Assembly (NCBI GenBank): GCA_963715675.1
Contig: OY970265.1
Span: 4,092,001 to 4,156,000, forward strand
Reading direction: 5' to 3'
DNA: 64,000 nt
From: DASVWZ01 sp963715675
GTDB taxonomy: Bacteria; Acidobacteriota; Terriglobia; Terriglobales; Acidobacteriaceae
Shown here in pieces: positions 16,712 to 22,896 of the stretch. The notes under the pieces were generated by a model that saw only the letters and a list, made by a program, of their open reading frames with translations, searched no databases and had not been told where the DNA came from. Position 1 is the first letter of the stretch. The number at the start of each line of letters is the position of its first letter. The position numbers were made by a program, and so were the translations under genes.

Positions 16712-17464
16712 CTAAATCTCCTTCAAGGAAGCCGGCTCTGCAGGGGCGAATTGTGGCAGATGCCCTCTCATCAATATGCGCATCGCTACGATGCCGACCA
16801 TCAAGTCATAAGTGACGTGCAAGGCGATGGAAAGGTACAACGCACCAGTCCAGAGCACCAGGGTCTGGAGTAGCACACCGGAAAGCGCTGTCCACACGGA
16901 GCTTCGCAGCCCGAAGGACAGATGGGCCGCCCCAAACGCCACTGCGCAAATGAGTGTGGCTGAAAATGCTTTGCCGGTTAGGCTGACGACTGCCGCATAA
17001 ACAACCCCACGATAGACATACTCCTCTGCGGCCCCGGCCATTAAAGAAACAAGAACCCAGTACCTGAGTTGTTCGGGATTCTCAGGCAGATGGAGACGAG
17101 CCTGATCAGCCATGGCTCTGAGCTTGGCTCTCCACAAGTGGCATATCCAGAGGAGGAGGGCGGTCAAAGTGAAAGCGCCGACTAGCCACTGCCACAAAGT
17201 CGGGAACCTCAGCGGCCAGAGCTCAAGGCCCTGGGATCTGGCCGATGCCATCGCCGGCAACAGCACAACCAACTGTCCTACGACCGTTCCAGAGAAACGC
17301 TTCTCCTTGGGAGGCAGGGGCTTGCCCGATCTCAACTGGTAGTAACCGCGAACGCTCACTATCGGCAGGACGACGAAAACCAGAATCAGAATGGCGGGGG
17401 TGATGGAGTCATCCCTGCTAACCCCCCGCGCCCAGTGGTAGATGCTTGCCGAGGTAAGGAACAT
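16712..17464 (-). CDS. CPBP family intramembrane metalloprotease
   Basis: 250-residue integral membrane protein of the CPBP (Rce1/Abi) family. The defining motifs are present: EEYVYRGVVYAAV with the paired Glu and Arg (about residue 145), HLSFGLRS and, near the C-terminus, HVTYDLMVG, which together form the metal site within the membrane. At least six hydrophobic helices are visible. Such proteins process prenylated or bacteriocin-like peptides, or have unknown roles. First gene of a three-gene operon with the thioesterase and the lyase. A 36-bp palindromic element shared with the next upstream gene lies only 11 bases before the start. Confidence 0.9.
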   Translation of the reverse strand: MFLTSASIYHWARGVSRDDSITPAILILVFVVLPIVSVRGYYQLRSGKPLPPKEKRFSGTVVGQLVVLLPAMASARSQGLELWPLRFPTLWQWLVGAFTLTALLLWICHLWRAKLRAMADQARLHLPENPEQLRYWVLVSLMAGAAEEYVYRGVVYAAVVSLTGKAFSATLICAVAFGAAHLSFGLRSSVWTALSGVLLQTLVLWTGALYLSIALHVTYDLMVGIVAMRILMRGHLPQFAPAEPASLKEI

Positions 17465-17474
17465 TTTTGCTGAT

Positions 17475-17510
17475 ATAGAAAAGAGCCAATGATTTTATCG
17501 AATCACTGGC
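17475..17510. promoter_or_regulatory. 36-bp palindromic element, copy 1, upstream of the CPBP gene
   Basis: The core GCCAATGATT/AATCACTGGC is an imperfect palindrome (arms with one mismatch around TTATCG), followed on the minus strand by CTCTTTTCTAT. The identical arrangement with one base change occurs at 18669-18704 upstream of the Sel1 gene. Placed just before the CPBP start on the minus strand, it could be an operator shared by both genes. Confidence 0.6.
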
Positions 17511-17549
17511 CGGATCTATCGCGCTTCAGCGCAACTGGCCAGGGAGTGG

Positions 17550-18641
17550 TCACTCTGGAGATTTGCTGATGCTCATGAGCCCCCGACCGATGGCCCACCG
17601 AACTGCAATGGCTTTCGCCTCGTCTACCTGCTTTCGGTTCATTTCCTTCTCGAGTGCTTCCTGATCTTGTTTGGCTCCCGGAATCCCAGAACTCGCTGCG
17701 AGGTAAATCCACTTGTAGGCAGTTTCCTTATCAGGCTTGACACCGATGCCTCTCCAGTACATTTCTCCCAAGGCAAGCATGGCGCGCCAGTGTCCAAGAT
17801 CCGCGGCTCGACCGAACCATTTAACGGCTTCCCTTGGATCTTTAGTCCCGCCCAAGCCGTCCTTGCAAAGCAACCCCATACAATATGCGCCCGGCGCATA
17901 GTTGGCCTTAGCCGCGGTCTCGCACCAATGGCGCCCTTCAGCATAGTCCTGGGCGACGCCTTGCCCACGAGTTAGCATGATCGCCAGTTCAACAGCGGCT
18001 GACGCGCTCCCGTTAGCCGCCGCTGTGCGATACCAATTGGCGGCCTTGCTGTCGTTCTGGGGGAGTTCCTCTCCCTTCTTGTACAACTCAGCTGTTTTGA
18101 TGAGAGCGTCTAATCTTTGGCCCGGCGATAGCTCAGCGCTCATCCTTCGGACTGCATCATCGGCGCTCTTGCTTCCCTTTTCTTGCGCGAGGCAGAACCA
18201 CGCATAGGACATAACGTCGTCAACGGCCACCCCGTCGCCGTTGTAATATGCGGTCCCCAGGTTGAACATGGCGGAGGGGTAGTTCTGGCGGGCGGCTTTG
18301 CGGTACCAGCTTACTGCTTCTTCTTTGTTCTTTTCGACACCGCTGCCGAGCCGGTACATTATGCCGAGATTGTTTTGCGCTGCCGCGTTCCCCAGTTCCG
18401 CCGCTTTTCTGTACCACTTCACGGCAAGTTCATCGTTCTGCGGAACCGCATTTCCATCTTGATAAGCCCTCCCGAGCGCCAGTTGAGCATCCGCATCACC
18501 GGCTTCTGCCTTGCCTTGTAATTGGGACACGTCGGAGCTGGAGAGCTTGGCGCTGGTTGTCGTAGCGGGTGTTTCAGATTGCGGCTGCCCGCTCCCGGCG
18601 GACTGCGCCAAGCCAAGGGCGAGCACAATGACAGCAAACAT
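17550..18641 (-). CDS. Secreted Sel1-repeat (SLR) protein
   Basis: 363 residues built from Sel1-like tetratricopeptide repeats, each about 36 residues with the pattern A-x2-LG-x2-Y-x2-G...A-x2-WY-x2-AA (for example LGRAYQDGNAVPQ, WYRKAAELGNAAAQNNLG). SLR arrays are adaptor scaffolds for protein contacts. The start at 18641 gives a short signal peptide (MFAVIVLALGLAQSAGSG); the frame continues upstream to a TTG at 18683 within the repeat element, but a TATAAT at about 18650-18655 on this strand, nine bases before the ATG, argues for 18641 and for a nearly leaderless transcript. Located just upstream of the CPBP operon and sharing its upstream palindrome. Confidence 0.88.
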   Translation of the reverse strand: MFAVIVLALGLAQSAGSGQPQSETPATTTSAKLSSSDVSQLQGKAEAGDADAQLALGRAYQDGNAVPQNDELAVKWYRKAAELGNAAAQNNLGIMYRLGSGVEKNKEEAVSWYRKAARQNYPSAMFNLGTAYYNGDGVAVDDVMSYAWFCLAQEKGSKSADDAVRRMSAELSPGQRLDALIKTAELYKKGEELPQNDSKAANWYRTAAANGSASAAVELAIMLTRGQGVAQDYAEGRHWCETAAKANYAPGAYCMGLLCKDGLGGTKDPREAVKWFGRAADLGHWRAMLALGEMYWRGIGVKPDKETAYKWIYLAASSGIPGAKQDQEALEKEMNRKQVDEAKAIAVRWAIGRGLMSISKSPE

Positions 18642-18668
18642 GACGCGCAAATTATATCTCTCGTGCAG

Positions 18669-18704
18669 ATAGAAAAGAGCCAATGATTCTATCGAATCAC
18701 TGGC
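18669..18704. promoter_or_regulatory. 36-bp palindromic element, copy 2, upstream of the Sel1-repeat gene
   Basis: Second copy of the element at 17475-17510, differing at a single base (C for T in the centre). It lies 28 bases before the Sel1 gene start on the minus strand and overlaps where a -35 box would fall (TTGGCT) relative to the TATAAT at 18650-18655. The mobile element begins 26 bases beyond it. Confidence 0.6.
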
Positions 18705-18721
18705 TCGGTTACCTTCCTGAA

Positions 18722-18750
18722 CCCGTGCGGGTGGTGTCCTAATTTGAAAT
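18722..18750 (+). repeat. Left target duplication and terminal inverted repeat
   Basis: CCCGTGCG (18722-18729) is the target copy; GGTGGTGTCCTAATTTGAAAT (18730-18750) is the left inverted terminus, matched in reverse complement at 21201-21221 with two mismatches. Confidence 0.88.
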
Positions 18751-18797
18751 CCACGGTCAAATTCGGCTCAATGTTGCTGTATCTGGCGTTGGTAGTG

Positions 18798-19799
18798 CTA
18801 ATTCAGTTCATTAAACCCCTCACAGAATTGCATCTCCTTCGTTTCCGGCTTAGCCAAGAACGCACAGAATTGAGTGGTATGGCTTCTTTTGTTGATGTCG
18901 AGATATTGAAATTCGCCATAAAAATAAAGGATGAGTTCTTTCCCCACGATATGGTCATAGTTGGCAATTACCTTGGCAATGCCGGACTCGTGCTGGGACG
19001 CAAGGGATTGCCCAAGTTGACCTTGTTCGCCTATGTCCCCGACTATGTCATTAAGTCTTCCTTGAGGCGGAACACTATTTCGAGGATTCACCGGCAATTC
19101 CTGCTCCATGACTTGGATAAGCAGTGGCGAAGGTTCAGATACTGCGGTGGGGGACAGCAAGTACCCGCTGCTAGCGTGGGTTTTAATGGCGGGAGTTTTT
19201 CCGCTATTAAACAATATCACTTCAACCCTTGGAGATTTGCCAGGCTCAAATTTGGTGAGTTTAATACTTTCTACCCCAACCCAAGCTCGCTGTTCATCTC
19301 GGAATGCAATTTGAGCATTTTTGATAGTAACCCTAGTGTTTTCGCTGGCAGTATCAACACTGTCCTGCATAGCAGAGGCGGCATCATCCATGTGCTGCTC
19401 CATCCAGTAGGCGCTGTCCGTAAAATCGTCAGCTGCACTAGATATTTCATCGGCAGCGCGTGCTTGAGTTTCAGCCGTAGTAATAAGCCTTCTGGTGTCC
19501 TGAGAACCGCCCAAAACCAGCCAAAAAGTGAGCGCAGTGAAAATAGCTATCACTACTGTAGCAACGGCCATTATGAGATTAGTGGACTCAGGACTCTTGA
19601 CCGTCGTCCATCCCTGCTTCATATACTCCCAGCCTCTCCAAGATTGCGTCATGGGCTGGGTTACTTGCTGCTGTGTTGCGCATGTTGTTTCTTCGGCGCT
19701 GGGTATTTGTGTCTGATCTGTGGTCTTGGCAAAGACGGAGCTATCCAAGCCTCCCTGATCGGACTGCTTCTGGCTATCTGTGGGTTTTGTATCGCTCAT
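18798..19799 (-). CDS. Passenger gene: single-pass membrane protein of unknown function
   Basis: 333 residues. The N-terminal ~60 residues are polar, Gln/Thr/Ser-rich and probably cytoplasmic. One transmembrane helix follows (LIMAVATVVIAIFTALTFWL, about 75-94). Then comes a coiled-coil-like segment (about 105-160, TRRLITTAETQARAADEISS) and a C-terminal beta-rich domain containing RAWVGVESIKLTKFEPG and LFNSGKTPAIK, a pattern found in many uncharacterised bacterial membrane proteins. No transposition or resistance function is evident. GGAGG lies six bases before the ATG. It is divergent from the transposase and inside the inverted repeats, so it moves with the element. Confidence 0.8.
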   Translation of the reverse strand: MSDTKPTDSQKQSDQGGLDSSVFAKTTDQTQIPSAEETTCATQQQVTQPMTQSWRGWEYMKQGWTTVKSPESTNLIMAVATVVIAIFTALTFWLVLGGSQDTRRLITTAETQARAADEISSAADDFTDSAYWMEQHMDDAASAMQDSVDTASENTRVTIKNAQIAFRDEQRAWVGVESIKLTKFEPGKSPRVEVILFNSGKTPAIKTHASSGYLLSPTAVSEPSPLLIQVMEQELPVNPRNSVPPQGRLNDIVGDIGEQGQLGQSLASQHESGIAKVIANYDHIVGKELILYFYGEFQYLDINKRSHTTQFCAFLAKPETKEMQFCEGFNELN

Positions 19800-19864
19800 T
19801 ATGGCCTCCAGTTTGTCGATGCCTCGCGATCTCTTGGGAAAATGTTATTGTAACACGAAAACAC

Positions 19865-19893
19865 TTGACAAGAACTATATATTGTAATACAGT
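19865..19893 (+). promoter_or_regulatory. Probable transposase promoter
   Basis: A perfect -35 box TTGACA (19865-19870) is followed 17 bases later by TACAGT (19888-19893), a weak -10 box; the spacer is AT-rich (ACTATATATTG). The transposase ATG is at 19900, only six bases beyond, and no Shine-Dalgarno sequence is present, so the transcript may be leaderless. Confidence 0.5.
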
Positions 19894-19899
19894 AATAAC

Positions 19900-20727
19900 A
19901 TGGCAAACGTACTCAATACCGACAAGCAAATCGCGATAATCGGGGCATTGGCAGAAGGTTCTAGCATCCGTTCAATCGAGCGTCTGACGGGCGTTCATCG
20001 CGATACGATCATGCGGCTAGGCGTGAAGGTCGGGCAGGGCTGTGAAATGCTGCTGGACTCCAAGATGCAAGACTTGGGCTGTCGCTACCTGCAATTCGAT
20101 GAGATATGGGGATTCATCGGGAAAAAGGAGCGTCACTGCTCGGTTGACGATAGTGACGAACTGGGCGACGTTTGGACATTCTGTGCGATTGACTCCGAGA
20201 CAAAGCTAGTGCCATCGTTTAAGGTGGGGAAGCGCAACATCGTCACCACCACGGAGTTTGTTAAGGACGTTGCTAATCGTGTTCGCAACCGGGTTCAAAT
20301 CTCTACGGATGCCATGCACTCCTATGGTGAAGCGGTAGAGCAGGCCTTCGGTGCTGACGTGGATTACGGCCAGTGCGTGAAGGTTTACGTTCACGACACT
20401 GCGCAGCATCCAGAGCGCAAGTACAGCGCTCCACATTTCGCGTCTGCCGTCCGCAGGCCCATCAGTGGTGTCCCGGAGATGGATTTGGTTTCGACTAGCC
20501 ACGTCGAGCGCCTGAACGCCACCACGCGACTGCATGTGAAACGGCTTTCGCGCCTGACGCTGGCATTCAGCAAGAAGCTGGATAACTTCAAGGCTGCCGT
20601 GGCCCTTCACTTCGCCTATTACAACCTCGTGAAGCGTCACAACACCCTGCGCTGCACTCCTGCGATGGCTGCGGGAGTTGAGCGCGACTTTCTGACGGTC
20701 GGTGATCTAGTGGACGCGGCAGTATGA
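19900..20727 (+). CDS. IS1-family-like DDE transposase
   Basis: 275 residues. An N-terminal helix-turn-helix (GSSIRSIERLTGVHRDTIMR, residues 20-39) binds DNA. The catalytic triad is readable: D67 in FDEIWGF, D137 in STDAMHSY and E203 in SHVERLN, followed by the basic LHVKRLSRLTLAFSKK segment and FAYYNLVKRHNTLR typical of this transposase group. Complete with no frameshift, unlike classic IS1 which uses programmed slippage. Its stop overlaps the next gene's start by four bases (ATGA). The 8-bp duplication around the element agrees with the family. Confidence 0.93.
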   Translation: MANVLNTDKQIAIIGALAEGSSIRSIERLTGVHRDTIMRLGVKVGQGCEMLLDSKMQDLGCRYLQFDEIWGFIGKKERHCSVDDSDELGDVWTFCAIDSETKLVPSFKVGKRNIVTTTEFVKDVANRVRNRVQISTDAMHSYGEAVEQAFGADVDYGQCVKVYVHDTAQHPERKYSAPHFASAVRRPISGVPEMDLVSTSHVERLNATTRLHVKRLSRLTLAFSKKLDNFKAAVALHFAYYNLVKRHNTLRCTPAMAAGVERDFLTVGDLVDAAV

Positions 20728-21035
20728 GCTATATCCAGGAATTACAGGACGTAATCCGCAGGCTGCATGGCGTGGAAGCTACACACCTTGAAAGCGTGCC
20801 AGTGAAAGAAGTCTTTCAGGGGCAGACAGTGTGGGATGGCATTGTTGAGGTATTCGAGTTAACAGGGCACGCTACGGCGCACAGGGTTTACGCATGGGCA
20901 CACGAAACGGATGACCCTCAGAAACCTATTCGGCACGTTACGGTGTTGCATCTGCATCCGATCAAATCAGCCCAAGACGCAGTAAGGGCCGCGATCTTGC
21001 AAGAGACGAGGAACCTTGGCGCAGAAGAAAGCTAA
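20724..21035 (+). CDS. Accessory protein of the IS1-like element, unknown
   Basis: 103 residues, starting within the transposase stop (ATGA overlap), so translation is probably coupled. The sequence looks like a compact alpha/beta domain (VWDGIVEVFELTGHATAHRVYAWAH, split here by prediction) with a helical end (AQDAVRAAILQETRN). I recognise no family. Conserved placement after the transposase would imply a role in transposition or its control, but that is inference. Confidence 0.7.
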   Translation: MSYIQELQDVIRRLHGVEATHLESVPVKEVFQGQTVWDGIVEVFELTGHATAHRVYAWAHETDDPQKPIRHVTVLHLHPIKSAQDAVRAAILQETRNLGAEES

Positions 21036-21198
21036 AATCGGACGACCCAAGCTACCGAGGGGCGAAGCAAAGGGCAGGATCGTGCCTGTACGCTTCACGG
21101 CAGACGATCTGAAAGCTATTGCTGTACGGGCGAAGGCCAGCAACCAAAACGTCTCAGAGTGGATTCGGAGCACGATTCATGCCAGTCTGCAAGCGTGA
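21016..21198 (+). CDS. Small ribbon-helix-helix-like protein of the IS1-like element
   Basis: 60 residues from a TTG at 21016 preceded by GAGGA. A basic N-terminus (AQKKAKIGRPKLPRGEAKG) leads to a strand RIVPVRFT and two helices, ADDLKAIAVRAKAS and QNVSEWIRSTI, the arrangement of MetJ/Arc-type DNA-binding proteins. It overlaps the preceding gene by 20 bases and ends just before the right terminus. Likely a DNA-binding regulator of the element; alternatively an antitoxin-like protein without partner. Confidence 0.7.
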   Translation: MAQKKAKIGRPKLPRGEAKGRIVPVRFTADDLKAIAVRAKASNQNVSEWIRSTIHASLQA

Positions 21199-21200
21199 AC

Positions 21201-21229
21201 AGTTCAAATTAGGACACTACCCCCGTGCG
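21201..21229 (-). repeat. Right terminal inverted repeat and target duplication
   Basis: AGTTCAAATTAGGACACTACC (21201-21221) is the right terminus; CCCGTGCG (21222-21229) is the second target copy. Rejoining 18729 to 21230 restores the presumed empty site. Confidence 0.88.
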
Positions 21230-21255
21230 CGCTTTGTGGTTAACCCTGCTGAACC

Positions 21256-21960
21256 TTACGCAGCCACCTTCGCCATGCGCCGCGCTTCAATCCCATCCAG
21301 CGCATGCCACAGCGCCTTCGCCGCATTCTCTCCGGCTACTAATGCCTTCTTGGCGGTTTCCGGATGGGCCTTGACCCGCTTGCCAAGCTGCTGCCGCCAC
21401 ACCTGCGAATGGTAAACATCCGCCGTGGTGTGCAAGGTGAAGTACGTCGTAGTGCGCTCATCCGCTCCATACCGTTCGCGCAATCCGCGAGCCTTCTCTT
21501 TGGCCACGCGCGGCACCTGCGACTCGTAGGCATAAAACGCGGCCAGCGCTTCCTCGGGAGTTCCGTCGCTGGCCACTCGATGAAAGAATTCCACCAACCC
21601 GTGCACTTCTTTCAGTGGAGCCTGTCCGCTCAGGTTGCGCCGCGAACCCATGCCTTCGGCGAAGTCCAGCCACAATTCGGCGTGGGCAGGCGACGGGTCA
21701 CCGAACGCATCCTCCACGCCTCGCTCGTCAGACATATTAGCTAGCACGGCTTTGCGCATCTCGCCTTCCTCCAGACGAATGCCCAGCTCCGCCAGGTACG
21801 TGGGAAAAGCTTCCACATGATGGTAATAATCCTGCGCATACTCCCGCAGATCGTCGCGCGTGAGCTCGCCTGCCGTCCATGCCTTGTAGAACGGATGGCA
21901 GAGCAGATCGTACTTTGCGATGCGCGCGTCCAGTTGTTCAAAGAATTCTTGCGTCGTCAT
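21256..21960 (-). CDS. CADD-like (TenA/PqqC superfamily) protein
   Basis: 234-residue all-helical protein resembling Chlamydia CADD, a di-metal haem-oxygenase-fold protein linked to para-aminobenzoate synthesis for folate in organisms lacking PabABC. Characteristic parts are HPFYKAWTAGELT, YAQDYYHHVEAFP, and the C-terminal TLHTTADVYHSQVWRQ, which provide the expected His/Glu metal ligands. A TenA-like thiaminase role is less likely. The start has no strong ribosome binding site but the N-terminus aligns well. It stands alone, converging on the right end of the mobile element. Confidence 0.8.
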   Translation of the reverse strand: MTTQEFFEQLDARIAKYDLLCHPFYKAWTAGELTRDDLREYAQDYYHHVEAFPTYLAELGIRLEEGEMRKAVLANMSDERGVEDAFGDPSPAHAELWLDFAEGMGSRRNLSGQAPLKEVHGLVEFFHRVASDGTPEEALAAFYAYESQVPRVAKEKARGLRERYGADERTTTYFTLHTTADVYHSQVWRQQLGKRVKAHPETAKKALVAGENAAKALWHALDGIEARRMAKVAA

Positions 21961-22107
21961 GACACCCCCTTGCGTGGCAAGAATAATATACGAGGGCGGG
22001 AGGAAGGTAGCAACTGTCGGATTGTTGAATTCCGCTTTTGGGACTTGACGGCCGTTTTGATTGGGTTTTGCTATGTATCGCAGGGTTGGCTTTGATAATG
22101 ATTAAGG

Positions 22108-22764
22108 ATGCTCTCTCGCGGCTGGCTGCTGCTGGGTCTGATGGTGTTTGTCGCCGGTCCGTTTGCCGGGGTGCAAAACGCGGATCCGCGGATTCCGGCT
22201 GAAGTCCGATTCAAGACCGGATATGTGAATCCGGCCCCGAAGCCCGCAGAATTCAGTTCCGTTATGCTCTGGGGGATCGCGATCGCGGACACGCGGGCTC
22301 CCGGGTACGAATCGGCCACAGTAGAAGTCGAGTCAGTGCGGCTTTCGTGCCGCGCCGACGGCAAAGATGTTGTGCTCATCAACGCCAGTGGGCGGATTCA
22401 CGGTGGTCTTTACCGGCGCATCCCATGGTTTCAGGGCAATCAGCCTGAGCCCATGCCGCTGGTCAACGACGCGGCGAATAACGCCGTCGTGCTCGCCGTG
22501 GGTAAGCGAGGCGATCGGATCTGGCATTTCTGGAGTGCGTCACCGCGTCCCGCGCTGCCCCGCGGCAAACTCGAAGGCTGCACCGTCCAAGCCAACGTAC
22601 AAATTTCTCCGGGAGCCCTGCTGCAGATGGGCATGGATTACTGGCGCGACCCAACCGTACCTTTCGGCTCCGGAGGCAACAACCGCGAAGCCGGCGCCAG
22701 CAACTGGTACTTCCCTTCAGATCAATGGCAGGAAGCGGTGTTCAGCGATATCAACCATCCTTAG
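22108..22764 (+). CDS. Secreted protein of unknown function
   Basis: 218 residues with a clear signal peptide (GWLLLGLMVFVAGPFAGVQNA). The mature part is beta-rich with several Trp and a single pair of Cys-containing segments (VRLSCRAD and LEGCTVQAN) that may form a disulphide, and it ends in WYFPSDQWQEAVF. No family is recognised. Followed by a dispersed repeat and mnmG on the same strand. Confidence 0.75.
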   Translation: MLSRGWLLLGLMVFVAGPFAGVQNADPRIPAEVRFKTGYVNPAPKPAEFSSVMLWGIAIADTRAPGYESATVEVESVRLSCRADGKDVVLINASGRIHGGLYRRIPWFQGNQPEPMPLVNDAANNAVVLAVGKRGDRIWHFWSASPRPALPRGKLEGCTVQANVQISPGALLQMGMDYWRDPTVPFGSGGNNREAGASNWYFPSDQWQEAVFSDINHP

Positions 22765-22798
22765 CTCCGGGTTGTCCGACCTGCCATTGCCCGCGTAT

Positions 22799-22832
22799 CT
22801 CCTTCGTGGTACTCCGTGTCCTCTGTGGTTGA
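22799..22832. repeat. Dispersed repeat arm before mnmG
   Basis: CTCCTTCGTGGTACTCCGTG followed by TCCTCTGTGGTTGA carries the CCTCTGTGGT word of the elements at 3863-3932 and 5336-5398. It lies upstream of mnmG and accounts for an apparent N-terminal extension of that reading frame. Confidence 0.55.
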
Positions 22833-22896
22833 AGCCTCTCTGCCACGCGCCCAAATTGCTAGAATAGAAGCACTCCCTCGTGGGGAATTCTGCCGA

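Larger units (their letters stand above)
18730..21221 (+). mobile_element. Complete IS1-like element with passenger gene (2,492 bp)
   Basis: Both ends are defined. The left end GGTGGTGTCCTAATTTGAA (18730-18748) and the right end, reverse-complemented, GGTAGTGTCCTAATTTGAA (21221-21203) differ at one base. Directly outside both ends is the same octamer CCCGTGCG (18722-18729 and 21222-21229), an 8-bp target duplication as expected for IS1-family transposition. Inside are a DDE transposase and two overlapping small genes on the plus strand and a divergent membrane-protein gene of 333 codons. The interior, especially the passenger, is visibly richer in A and T than the flanks. Intact ends, duplication and open transposase suggest recent insertion. 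Confidence 0.9.

Noticed and set aside
18642..18683. Longer Sel1-protein start at the TTG inside the 36-bp element
   Set aside because: It would place the start within the repeat and remove the clean signal peptide; a TATAAT lies between the two positions.
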